Shown here in pieces: positions 46,390 to 56,974 of a DNA stretch of 64,000 bases. The notes below the pieces were generated by a model. That model ran no database searches, was not told the DNA's origin, and saw nothing but the letters and a program-made list of their open reading frames with translations. Location: NCBI GenBank assembly GCA_027596195.1, contig JADGJG010000015.1:36363-100362 (forward strand). The letters run 5' to 3'. The translations under genes and the position numbers were made by a program. The first letter of the stretch is position 1; each line of letters starts with the position of its first letter. This DNA comes from Podochytrium sp. JEL0797. Taxonomy: Eukaryota > Chytridiomycota > Chytridiomycetes > Chytridiales > Chytriomycetaceae.

Positions 46390-47534
46390 ATGGATATCCT
46401 CCTCCAATCCGTCAACAACACCACCGCGACCCTCATGGGCCCCTCCGGCCTCACCACAACCCAGCTCTTCCTCGCCAACATCATCAATGGCCTCGCCGTC
46501 GAAGTCGCCGTCTCAAGCATCCTCACCATCATGTGGCGATTCCTTTACAGGTCCGATCCCCAAAAGAAACGCGATTTCAAAGCGTTGATTGCGTTTGGAC
46601 TCATGATGGTCGGGAATTTGGCCGCGTTGGCATATATTGGGACGAATATTTTGTTTGGGGGGGTTGTGTTGAAGGGGAGTTGTGTGGCGTTGGCGTTTGT
46701 GAATACGTTTACTTGTCACTCGTTTTTCATGTCTTTTGGTGAGTGATTTTGTCCTGCACATCATGGAGTAGACCCTGACTTGATTTTAGACCTCCTGATT
46801 CTGTTCAAATGCTATTACATCTCCAACAAACACATCTGGGTCCTCCGCTTCGGCCTCCTTATTTTCGCACATCGTTTCATCTGGGCCGTGTTTGACCTGT
46901 GCTGGTCGTACGGGCTGTGGGACGATACAGCCCAAGTGTGTTATTACATCCAAAATGGAATTACTGGGCTCGGATACAATATCGCTGATATCCTCAGCGA
47001 CTCGATGGCCACGCTGACGGCTATTTGAGTCACGTATTTTCGGTTTAGTATTAGTTCGCGGTTGATTCAGACCATGATTGTTCGAACAGGTATGTGCCTT
47101 TCTGTTGCGTTTTATTCAGTGTATGTTGACGCGTTTGCCAACGCACAGTCACGCGTTCTCTCCTCGTGATCCTCATGAGCGTTTGCGTCATGTACGTTAA
47201 CACGCATGTGTCGCAATACAACCTCGTCATTCTCATGTGGAACTTTCAAACGTACGTGTTGATACGCATGATCAACCTCGATGTGTTGATGGACCCCAAA
47301 ACGGCACTGGCGCAAGGATCGAATTCCAGTGGTGAAAAGAGGACGACGGGTAAGTCGCGTGGGGGTTCGCGAAATGCGGTAGCGGGTTCAGTGGGAAGTG
47401 CAGGTGTTTCGGCAGGTGGCTTTGTTCCATCTGGAAGCAAGTTGTCGCGGGTGAATAGTATCGCTCATGGCCGCGTTTCTGGGCAAGTGAGATACAGTAC
47501 GCAAAACACTTCCACATTTACGGGAATGAAATAA
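46390..47534 (+). CDS. Multi-pass membrane protein, frame interrupted by one TGA
   Basis: Three exons (46390-46738, 46790-47089, 47149-47534) encode about six to seven hydrophobic helices, including QLFLANIINGLAVEVAVSSI, ALIAFGLMMVGNLAALAYIG, WVLRFGLLIFAHRFIWAVFD and SLLVILMSVCVMYV. A Ser/Gly-rich cytoplasmic tail ends the protein. In-frame TGA at 47026-47028 follows MATLTAI, yet the frame continues (VTYFRFSISSRLIQTMIVRT), splices correctly and enters another helix, so TGA has probably replaced TGG. If so, this is a recent pseudogene or a truncated protein. No family recognised; a 7TM receptor-like role is only inference from helix count. Ends 41 bp from the convergent next gene. Confidence 0.65.
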
Positions 47535-47574
47535 ATCAAACGTGGGGGGGGGGGGTGCCGCTCGATAAATTTCT

Positions 47575-48448
47575 TTAAACCCCACCACCCGACACCAACC
47601 GCCCCGCTGATTCCTTGAACGCGTTCATACATACGCGCATCAGCGTGGGTCCTACACTCACGCGACAGACGCCGAGGTCGCCCAATTTTTTGGTTGTCAA
47701 GTGTTCTCCACCCACGTCACCGAGTTTAACGCTCAACTTGCCATTGAATTGAGCGACAATGAACTCGATTTCAGGTTCCGAAAGACTGCGCTGTCTTCCA
47801 CCCCATACAAACACTGCATTTGCGCCAGCTGTTGTCCAAATCAGAATACCTCAATCAAGTCCAGAAAACGAACCAACAAACCTTCCAAATACGCCTTCCC
47901 CCTCCTCACCACCTCCTCCATCGCCCCACCCACCCGCAACGCGTCAGTTCTCGCATTGATGACGAAATCGGGGACTCCACATTCGACAGCCACAATGCGC
48001 ACTCGGTTCAAGCGAGACACCATTTCGTGCGTGTCGTAGAGCCGTGACGAGTTTGGATACACGTCTTCGATATTGCATCCGACCGCGCCAGATGCGATGC
48101 ATCCGCGGATGGCCGTGTCGAGGTGTGGACCGTATCCGTCCTGTTGGAAGATCGAATCAGGGCTGGACTTCACCACACGGAAAAGGAAACCTGCATATCC
48201 GCAGACAACGGCACCCTCCCGCCAATCACATTCGCCACAACTCTCACTGCCGCCAAGTTCTGTTCGAGCGTCAAATCGTCGTCTGCGATTCCTAGCGATG
48301 CGGCAATGGCGAAAGAGGCTGTGGCGGCGGCTTGGACGCCGGGTGTTTCGAGGAGGGCGGTGGCGGAGATGCCGTCCCACACGTTGGCGAGGAGGATGGG
48401 GTGGCCGGGTGTGTGGAGGTTGGCGAGTCGGGTCGCGAGGAGATTCAT
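47575..48448 (-). CDS. Isocitrate lyase/PEP mutase superfamily enzyme
   Basis: Three exons give about 255 aa. Motifs of the superfamily are in order: ILLANVWDGISATALLE, GVQAAATASFAIAASLG, VPLSADMQ joined by an intron to DGYGPHLDTAIRG, then CIASGAVGCNIEDVYPN and PDFVINARTDAL, and after a second intron GANAVFVWGG. In the family the SAD-x(6-8)-G and NIED residues bind Mg2+ and the 2-oxo acid. The catalytic loop K(K)CG of true isocitrate lyase is absent, so a PEP mutase-like C-C or P-C lyase or hydrolase is more likely; the substrate is unknown. The stop is separated from the preceding convergent gene by a G12 run. Confidence 0.85.
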
Positions 48449-48806
48449 GTTTTTTTGGAGTGGATTTCGCGTGAGTCACGTGCGCGGCTTGGATATGAAA
48501 AACAAACACTTCTAATATCACCAGCTTGGGTCCAGCAAACGCCAAGGATATGGTTCATTTCGGAATGCGTCCTCCAGCACTATTTTTCCATTTAGGAGAG
48601 TATTTGGGAAAGTAATGTCCGGAATGTCGTCCGAAACTGCCGAAACAATCCGCAAAGACAGATATCGAAGCCGGAATCATCGCTGCGGAGGTGAAGCAGA
48701 GATGTGTGGCAGAGTCATAAGTTTCCGAAAAACGTGTTCAGCCAGGGGGGGGTCCCGCCAAGGCCCGACGCGAAATTAACATCTGGAAAAGGATCCACAA
48801 CGAGCA
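48449..48806. other. Divergent intergenic region
   Basis: Between the PEP mutase-like gene (minus) and the SKT5-like gene (plus). No gene or repeat seen. Confidence 0.4.
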
Positions 48807-50085
48807 ATGGCAGCACACAGCGTCGTCCCAGGCACACACTCGGCCTTCTTTGCCAACCTCAAAGCTTCGGGGTTCGAAGATTCCGACTGCAGTTCTTCGA
48901 GCTCGACTCCCACCATGCGAGCCAATTCTTGCCGCAGCACTAGTAGTCGAAACGTGTCGAGCATTTCGAGCGCCTCCGCCGTGTTGGACGACGGGAAGCT
49001 CGATCAGTGCAGGCGAAACGCCAAAAAGAGTCAGGACCCGAACGTTCAGTGGGCGTTTGTCGAGTTGTTGCTTTCCGCTGTCGAAGGTTTAATTAGCAAT
49101 TCAGTTTTTCGCGTTTATTCCCCAACTAACCTCATCTTCAGAGAACCCCAACAAATCCATCAGTCTCCGCACAGAAGCCACCAAATGGATCACCCGACTC
49201 GCCAAATCCGAACCCGGCCACTCCCCACACCCCTCCGCCCTCTTCCACCTCGCCCTCCACGCCCCAGACGCAACCCGCGCCTGCGAACTCTACATCCAAG
49301 CTTCCAAACAATCCCACCCCGAAGCGTCCTACCGCGTTGCACTCTGTTACGAGCGGGGACAAGGCGTGAAGCGGGATTACGCGTTGAGTGTGTTGTATCT
49401 TCGGAAGAGCGCGCAATTGGGGTACGCGGATGCAATGTTTCGGTTGGCGGGGGTGTTGATGAATGGGGGGTTGCATCAGACGGTGAATGCAAGGGAGGGT
49501 GTGACGTGGTTGAAGAGGGCTGCGAATTTGGAGGGGCAAGTGGAAGCTGTGTTTGAATTGGCGAGGTTGTATGAAGGCGAGGGGGTCAAGCATGGCATTG
49601 TTCCGGTGAGTAAAACTTGCTGCGATTTTTCTGAACTAACTGCTGTGCCTCTTTTGATTTGCCAGGACGTTGCCTACGCGCTCGAAATGTACACCCGCGC
49701 CGCGCACCACCATCACGCGCCCTCCCAACACAGACTCGGACACTGCCACGAAAAAGGCCTCCTCACCGCCCCCGTTTCACTCCGCCGCGCCATCGTCTGG
49801 TACACGAAAGCCGCCGACAACGGACACCCAGACTCGGAGCTCGCCTTGTCCAAATTCTACATGACGGGCGTCAAGGGCATTTTGAAGCCGAATGTGGCAC
49901 AATCGGTTGCATTGGTACGTAAAGCGGCGGAACAAGGCCTCGCGGAGGCGTTGTACGTGCTTGGGTTGTATTGGGAAAGTGGGACGGGGATGGAGAGGGA
50001 TCGGGAGGAAGCTAAGAGGTGGTATTTGAAGGCGGCAGCTGTGAATAATGAAGCGGCTGTGCAGCGGTTAAGGGAGCTGCGTTGA
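48807..50085 (+). CDS. SEL1-repeat protein, SKT5/CHS4-type chitin synthase activator
   Basis: Three exons (48807-49086, 49142-49605, 49666-50085) give 387 aa. A Ser-rich start is followed by DPNVQWAFVELLLSAVEEN and then about seven SEL1 repeats (EASYRVALCYERGQGVKRDY, ADAMFRLAGVLMNGG, PSQHRLGHCHEKG, WYTKAADNGHPDSELALSKF, AEALYVLGLYWESGTG). Repeat order and DVAYALEMYTRAA resemble yeast Skt5/Chs4, which recruits and activates chitin synthase III at the bud neck. The farnesylation CAAX box of Skt5 is missing; the protein ends RLRELR. Role in cell-wall chitin is inference from family. Confidence 0.8.
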
Positions 50086-50183
50086 AGGAGGTGGGTGGAG
50101 CGGTGCCGAAAGAGACGCGTAAGGGGAATGCAGTGTGGGGGGCGTGTAAAGCATATTTGAGGAGTAAACTGGAATAATCTTTG

Positions 50184-50330
50184 TCATTCGACAGTCGGAC
50201 TGTTGTGCCGCGACTCACCATTCTCTGACATCTCTGTCGCCTCGAAATTCAAGAGCCTGCGCGTTTTTGATCTCTCTTTCACCCTGGTTTCCGACATTGG
50301 GTGTTGTAACAGTCTCGTATATTGTAGTGT
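50184..50330 (+). pseudogene. Fragment of an internalin-like LRR gene
   Basis: One frame reads SDISVASKFKSLRVFDLSFT followed by LVSDIG, matching VSDISTMSNLMNLTVLDLSR plus SLVSDIR of the gene at 51520-51600 with similar DNA. No start codon, and the frame closes soon after. The remaining gap to 50595 is AT-rich without a gene. Confidence 0.6.
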
Positions 50331-50595
50331 ACGCTTTTATTTATTGATAGAAAGTTTTTGCGTTAATCTCCCTCCTCTCCTTCAATATAAAAATATATAA
50401 TATACGTGATCTTCCCAGACGCATGCGCGATCGATCGCATTCCCACGCTTCCTCTCCTTTACAGGCGCTACCCACAGGTACTGCCTAAATATACCCGTAC
50501 ATCACACCCGCAACGCCATTCATGGTCCTTGCGATTTCTCACGTGCGTTTTGCAATCAAACCCCCAAAAAATACGCTCAATCTCTCGTCTTCCGA

Positions 50596-51775
50596 ATGGC
50601 CACCCTCCGCACGCTCTTCGTGATCGACTGCATACTCTCTGACTTCCTCTTGCCCAAAGAGCATCTCTTCCTCCTCTCCACGTGCAAGTACTTCGCCCAC
50701 GCCAGAGACTCGGCCATCGGCAAACAAAAGTTCAAAATCCCTTCGGCCGTCACCTTGCCGCAGTTACAAAACGCCCTTTCTCGTATCCTTCCATTGATTC
50801 GCAACGTCTCGTGCTTTCGCCTGGGGTCTCATGGCCCCAATATCACCTTGGGTGCGATGCTGGCCCTCCTTTCGCCTCGTTTGAAAACGCTCGAAGCCAA
50901 AAACCTTGTGGACTTGGGCCTTCTTTCCCGCTTTGCTGTTCTCGAGAGATTCGTGTTGTATAATATCGGGGACGGCAACATTTACTCCAATTCTCAATCG
51001 CTGCGCCAATTGCATCACCTGTCCTTCCTCTCATTCTTCAACATCTCCTGGGAATGGGGCTGGATTGCACATCTCAAGTCGCTGCGTGTGCTGATATCTT
51101 CTCACTGCCCACTTACTGCCATCGAGCCTATTTCTCGCTTTTCCCAACTGATACAACTCGAACTCTCCGCATCGATGGTAAAAACCGACTTCAAAGCCGC
51201 TCGCGGCTAACGTGAATCCTAAACATTGGAATCATTTAGGGTATCGCTGACCTCAAGCATTTGGCGGAAATGAAACGGCTGGAGCAGCTCGTTTTGCGCG
51301 CCATGGACTTGGAATCGTTTTCCAAAATTTCCCACTTGACCACGCTCAAGCTGCTGAATATCAGAGGCACGAATGTGATGTATTTGGATCCTTTGTCTGC
51401 GTTGGTGAACCTGACCGAGTTGGACGTCAGCCACAATCCGGTCGTATCCATTGCATTGCACCACTGGCCGCACTCCCAAAACTCAAGAAGCTGATGTGCA
51501 GCAGCACAAGAGTGTCCGATATCTCTACTATGTCAAATCTCATGAACCTGACTGTTCTTGATCTCTCTCGGTCTCTTGTTTCCGACATAAGGCCGCTGTC
51601 GAATCTCGAAAAACTCGAGGCAATTGACATTTCATACACGACAGTTCGCGACCTTGGCCCACTCTCGAACTCCAAACACTTGAAGGCATTGCGTGTGGAA
51701 CAAGCTCAAGTGGCAGATTTGGATCTTGTTAAATTTGAGTCGGTGGTGGGGAAGAAATTTATCTTTGAGCTAGTT
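50596..51775 (+). pseudogene. Leucine-rich-repeat protein gene with a 5-bp frameshift
   Basis: Starts at the ATG at 50596 (MATLRTLFVIDCILSDFLLP). Exon 1 ends about 51177 and the frame resumes after an intron near 51240 (GIADLKHLAEMKRLEQLVLR). The repeats are of the SDS22/internalin type: ISHLTTLKLLNIRGTNVMYL, DPLSALVNLTELDVSHNPV, then, one frame away, LAALPKLKKLMCSSTRVSDI and PLSNLEKLEAIDISYTTVRD. The frame is lost at 51450-51459, where ATTGC is directly repeated; removing one copy gives a continuous repeat unit. N-terminal helices around LPKEHLFLLSTCKYFAHARD look F-box-like. The 3' end is uncertain and converges with RRP8. Confidence 0.6.
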
Positions 51776-51946
51776 TTTCGAATTAAATATATTGCTTTTT
51801 GGCCAATTCTGTTCAGGCTCTGCAAGTACGTTCGTCTTCCTACTGCTCAAATCCGGGCCCTCGTGACTTCATTCACGGTCCTCAAAATATCCCTCATGCA
51901 GACTTCCTCAAAAACACAAAAGTCCGCGTATTTATTCAAAAGACAT

Positions 51947-53281
51947 CTACCGCTTGCGGTACAAACATGGTGTCAACAGCGGTTCCGCGTCCTCCTCTTC
52001 TGCTGCCGATTTCGCCTTGTTCTTCTTCTTCCCGCCGGCAGCGCCATCTCGACCCGGTTTCTCCCCCTTCAAAAAGTCCAGCAGGATAAACATTTTGTTG
52101 CTCGCGTCCTAGTTTCGAAAGTCAGAAATCCCAGCAGCAAGAAAGCGCGTCGAAAAAAAAACACAAACACAAAAACGCACCTTCTTGGTCAACTTGAACC
52201 CAATCCGCGTCAATGCCTCCACAAACTTACTCACATCCGGAAACCGACTCACAACCTCCGCGATCCGCAGCTGCCCCTTCTGTTTCAAAATCCGCCACGC
52301 TTCTTGCAAAAACTCTTCGAAATTCGTTCCCATGAGACTCAAACTGAACACGACCACGTCTACGGATTCATCTTCGAGCGGGACACTGCGAATATCGCAG
52401 GCGACAACGTATGGGTTGGGACTCGCGAGGTCGAACGAGTGGACCAGGAATTTGTGGGAGGTGGACGTGTTGTGGGACATGAGGGATTTGGCGAGCGCGG
52501 CTTCTCCGCATCCCATGTCGGCAATAATGAGTGGGGTTGTGGTGGAGGGTTTCGCGCCTTGTTTGTAGAGGGTGGAGATGAAATAATCGACGGGGTTCGA
52601 GGGCCAGGTTTCGACTTGGGCGCGGAATCCTTCGTGGTACTGATTTGGGTAGGTTCAGCAAACGGGGGTTTCGCGACTGATCTTCAAGATTGGAGCCTCA
52701 CGATATCAAAAGTCTCTGGGGCCTCCTTGAATAAATCGACAGCGACATCACTCGTTGTCGTGTATAACTGCTCGTTGATCATGCGGAATCTGCCTCCCGA
52801 CAGCGTCTTTTTCATCTTCTCTGTTGGAGCGATTCAGTGGCAGAAGTGAGAAGGAATCAGAGAATGGAAGAGGAACGGTACCCTGCAGGTCCGTGAGTTT
52901 GTGCTGCGCGGCTGGTTTGGCGATGGATTTGGCTTGGGGTGGCAGTTTCGAGAGTGTGGAGGGAAGTTTCTTTGGCGCATCCGCGGCATCGACGGCGGCA
53001 GTGGGTTGTTTTGGCTTCTTTGTTGGGTTTGAGGAGGAGATCTCTTTACTGCGGTTGAGAGCCTTTGGTGGAGAGATGGTTCAGCGTGCAAACCAACGAC
53101 AATGAGGAATATTGACCTTCATCAGTTGAGCCTTCTTGTCGTCTTTTGGCTTCGAAGCACTGTGGGTCGCCGGTTTCTTGATCAGCTGCGTCTTTTGCTT
53201 CTTTAGTGCATCCGAGGAAGCGGAATCGTTTGATCTCTTCAGGCCTCCTTGTGGGGCCGGCGGGGCTGTTTTGTTTGCCAT
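51947..53281 (-). CDS. RRP8: RRP8-type rRNA methyltransferase
   Basis: Several exons with start ATG at 53281 and stop at 51947. A basic, disordered N-terminus with Lys/Ala-rich tracts (nucleolar-type) leads to the conserved domain: GGRFRMINEQLYTTTSDVAV, YHEGFRAQVETWPSNPVDYF, the SAM-binding motif IIADMGCGEAALA, YVVACDIRSVPLEDESVDVV, then VFSLSLMGTNFEEFLQEAWR, LRIAEVVSRF, and after the last intron NKMFILLDFLKGEKPG. RRP8 makes m1A in 25S/28S rRNA in the nucleolus and is needed for early pre-rRNA cleavage. Domain length and order fit the family. The 3' end meets the LRR gene tail to tail. Confidence 0.88.
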
Positions 53282-53615
53282 GTTCGCCTAACCAAAAAAA
53301 AAAAAAACAGAACTGCACGTTCGATAAATTGAATCAAATTATTCTTCTATTGTATCCTCTCTGCCTAGAAACCCTAGCAATCGCATTGTGCAAGCAAGAC
53401 AAACGCGACAATTGCTGAAAAGATTTTCAAATGATGGCACAAAAAAGTACAACCCGTCACAGGTTCGGTGAACAAAGGGTTAGATGGCTCAATCCTGCAT
53501 TCGCATTCACGGAGTGGAAAAATGAGACGGGCAGAGTTGCGAGCGCGCGTTCGATGGAACGCCATCGCAACAGTACAAAACATCGCCACCTCATCCCCTT
53601 TTTCAGCAAACAAAA
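53282..53615. other. Intergenic, includes tRNA-Leu downstream flank
   Basis: A13 run at 53290-53302 upstream of RRP8. The part from about 53470 matches the flank of the other tRNA-Leu in inverted orientation. No gene seen. Confidence 0.45.
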
Positions 53616-53697
53616 TGAGCGGAGTGGGACTCGAACCCACGCCTCTTGCGAGACTGCAACTTGAGTGCAGCGCCTTAGACCACTCGGCCATCCGCCC
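53616..53697 (-). tRNA. tRNA-Leu (CAA), copy 2, inverted
   Basis: Same mature sequence as copy 1 at 45985-46066, on the minus strand. Flanks on both sides are also alike (upstream CACTTTTT..AA...AAATATAT; downstream TTTGTTTGCTG then GCGATGGCG.TCCAT), so the repeat unit is larger than the tRNA. Confidence 0.93.
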
Positions 53698-53939
53698 ATA
53701 TATTTTGATTCAAAAAAGTGGTTAATTGATCCTGATTTACTTGATTACAAAAAGAAGAGACACCGCGCTGATGGAAGTGCAGGGACCAGAGTCCGTGAAG
53801 GGAAAATGTACAAATAATGCGTTTCTTTCTAGATAACAAAATACAGCATGCGAAACGGGAATCGGGGCCAATCTGACCCGAATACACCCTCGCGCCTCTT
53901 TCTTTCAATTCCAGTGCATGCAAACGAACACGAAGGGTA

Positions 53940-54566
53940 TCATGATTCAAGAACTTCCTGAATCGCGGCGAGAACGAGTTTGATTTGAGCTTTGAGATGA
54001 AGTGCCTTTTCCGTCAATGCATCCGCTTTCCTAAGAGGACAGGTAACGTCAGAGATTCGCTTGACGCGAAGCAAATACGGATGCACACACCGTTCGAGAT
54101 GCTTTTCCTTCTTGGCAATGAATTCGAGGGCTTCGTCCATCGTGAATTCGACATGGCAATCGAGGCCAACCAGGACATTGATCATTTGGGTATTTGTTCT
54201 ATCAGTTGCTGCATCAGCGAGGTCTGGGATACCAACCAATGGAGCCGGAAGGCAAGGTTGATGCTGGTTGTGGTTCGACACTCACACTTTCGCCTGCATG
54301 TAAAAGTCGCAGCCCACATCGACAAGTGTTTTGAATGGTGAATCATCTTTGCAGTTTTCGTTGATGCGATCGATGTGGTTCTTGAGCTTGAGGCTGCGTG
54401 GCTTGTTAGGTGTCAACAGAGGGAATACTCCAACTCACTACTCAGCAATGTCTTCGTAGATCGCATCTCTCTCGCTGAGAATATTTTTCAAATCGGGTTG
54501 TAGTTTCGAAGACAGAAACACTTCGTATTTTGCGATGCGGCGCTGTTTGTCGAGTGGTGAAGTCAT
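53940..54566 (-). CDS. UXT: UXT/prefoldin-alpha-like chaperone subunit
   Basis: Four short exons give about 145 aa. MTSPLDKQRRIAKYEVFLSS starts the first coiled-coil helix. Then come LKNHIDRINENCKDD, TLVDVGCDFYMQAKV (the VDLGCNF core of UXT), INVLVGLDCHVEFTMDEALE and a second coiled-coil helix ending IKLVLAAIQEVLES. Length, order and the helix-hairpin-helix plan fit UXT, an alpha-class prefoldin of the URI/R2TP-associated complex. Start ATG at 54566 lies only 23 bp from the start codon of the divergent eIF2B-delta gene. One intron interrupts the stretch between IAKKEKHLER and LRKADALTEK. Confidence 0.78.
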
Positions 54567-54589
54567 TGCGAAAAAAAAACAAAAGACCA

Positions 54590-56504
54590 ATGACACCTCA
54601 ACCCACCCCAAAGCCGAGCACTTCGCCACGCACTGCGAGTGGCTTCGAGGCAAAGGAAAAGAAGGAGAATGTCCCAGCGAAGAAGTTCAAGGACATGACA
54701 CCGGAGGAGCAGAGGGAGTTCAAGGTAATCCTAGGGAGTGTTCCCTAGAGAACTAGGGAGTCAAACTAGGGATGCTGACTTGTTTCCCAGGAACGCGGCG
54801 AGGCAGAGAAACTCGCCAAGAAACTCGCCAAGGGCGGCCAAACCGCCGCCAACAAACCACCACCTCAGCAGCAAAAGCAGAAACAACCCAACGCCCAGCA
54901 AAACTCTTCCCTCTCCTCACTCAACGGATCCACCACCCCAATCGTCTCCAACCAAAACCTGGCCCCAACGCCCCTCTCCTCAATGCCCTCCCTGGGCAAC
55001 ATGCGTGCACCCTCCCAGGTCCGCTTCGACGATGTGAAGCAGCAGAAGCGACACATCAAGGGTCGCACCTTGGCCCAGAAGCCAGTGGCCTTGCTCGCTC
55101 ACTTGACTCAGTTTGAAAAGAGTGGAATCGGAGCCGCGAGAACCATGACGGCTTCCGAACGCCATTTGGTGCATCCCGCGATCCTGTCGCTGGGTGTACA
55201 GTTTTCAGAGTTTATCATTTCGGGTGGAATCGCGAGATGTACTGCCATGTTGTATGCTTTCAAGAGGGTAAAAGAGTTGCGGTTACGCGTCGTAGTGTTT
55301 GTTTTGATCGAGTGCTCGATTGCAGGTTATTACGGACTACGTGACTCCCGCGGGCACATCCATCCAACGAAACCTCACTTCGCACTTGGGAAGGCAGATT
55401 GATTACCTCACGACCACGAGACATTTGGCCGAAACCATGAAATTCGCGATTCGCCAATTGAAGTCGGAGATTTCGAATATCCCCCTCGACAAGTCGGATG
55501 AAGATGTAAACAACAGCCTTCTCTCGGGATTTTGATTCGATTCGACCGATTGATCTCTTATCTGCTGCGTTTTTTGTTTCTCAGACCAAGGCGCACTTGC
55601 TCGAATGGATCGACATTTTCATCAAAGAAAAGATTGTTTCTGCGGACGATTCGATTGTTGAAAAGGCGATGGGATTCATCAAGAATGGAGATGTCATCTT
55701 GACTTTTGGAAGGTTATTCCGACTTTTTATCAGTTCGATTGCCATTCAATCGCTCAAACCTTCACACGAACCTTTCTCAGATCCGTCGCCGTCGAACGCC
55801 TCCTCCTCGAAGCCTCCACCTCCCACAAATCCTTCAAAGTAATCGTCTGCGACGCGCGCCCCAAACTCGAAGGCCGGGTCCTCCTCCAATCCCTCACCGC
55901 CGCCTCCATCCCCTGCTCCTACGTTCTCATCAACAGTCTCAGCGCTGTCATGCCCAAAGTCACGAAACTTATCCTCGGGGCCTCAGCGTTGTTGTCAAAT
56001 GGGGCGGTTCTGTCGCGTACAGGCACTTCTGTGGCGGCCATGATGGCGCATGATGCTGGGGTGCCTATGATTGTGTTGTGTGAGGTGATCAAGTTTAGTG
56101 AGTTGGTGCAGCTGGATTCGTTTGTGTGGAATGAGATTGGTGAGTTTCCTTCTTTTTACCGTTTCAATCTTTCCACGTTGTAAAACGTCCCATATTTACC
56201 CACGCACAAAGGCGACCCTGACGAACTCGTCACAACCAAAACCCAATCTCCCGCCCGCGTCCTCCCCTCCGTCCTAACCCCACCCTCCCTCGACACCTCG
56301 ACCCACAAACCCGCCACCCTGCAAGAATGGCGCGACATTCCGGACCTCAAGCTCCTGAACCTGCATTACGATATTACCCCGGCCTCGTTTGTGTCGATGG
56401 TGATTAGCGAGCACGGGTGTGTTCCGAGTTCGAGTGTTTTGAGTGTGATTGCGGTGTTGAAGGTGGAGGAGGAGAAGAATTTGAGGAAGCTGAGTCGGGC
56501 TTGA
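54590..56504 (+). CDS. EIF2B4: Translation initiation factor eIF2B subunit delta
   Basis: Six or so exons. The N-terminus is disordered and Lys/Gln-rich (to about 54980). The Rossmann-like regulatory subunit fold follows: VRFDDVKQQKRHIKGRTLAQ, SEFIISGGIARCTAMLYAFK, VITDYVTPAGTSIQRNLTSH, GDVILTFGRSVAVERLLLEA, FKVIVCDARPKLEGRVLLQS and KLILGASALLSNGAVLSRTG, then GVPMIVLCEVIKFSELVQLD and DITPASFVSMVISEHGCVPS. eIF2B is the GTP exchange factor for eIF2; the delta subunit (GCD2) belongs to the regulatory core that senses phospho-eIF2alpha. Family match is strong over the whole C-terminal half. Start ATG at 54590 is the only one in frame before the coding exon. Confidence 0.93.
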
Positions 56505-56974
56505 TTTGGGGGGAAGGATTAGCTCGCTCTTTGCGGGCATTTGGTGAATGTTGGGAAAGCTTGTCCCAAGCGAATAAAACTTTAAAATTGACGCGATTTG
56601 TTGATTTATTTGGATGGGGCTTGTGAGGATGAAGCGATACTTTCGGCGGTGTCTGATATTACAAATTTTGTAAAGGAAAAAGGGGATTACGGATTCGCGA
56701 CGAGCTGCAAGCGTAGCGACTCGGCCGTTTGCTGAACAACGATTCGCTGTCAAAATCCTTAACTAACAGAATATATCCGAGGCGCGCTAAACGCGTTTTT
56801 TTCGGCAGTTCAAGCCAGATCCGCCGTGTGCCCTTCATTCCTGATCCACACTCACACACGAGCAACTTTGCTAATCTAGCCATCGTGTGTCATCAAGAGT
56901 GGCGAAGGAGGTGGCGCGCTTTTTTCATTCACTCATTTCCAAAAAATAAGTCTCCCACAATTGGCGACAAAATC
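56505..56974. other. Intergenic, upstream of the P450 cluster
   Basis: Between eIF2B-delta and the first clustered P450. No gene or repeat recognised. Confidence 0.4.
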
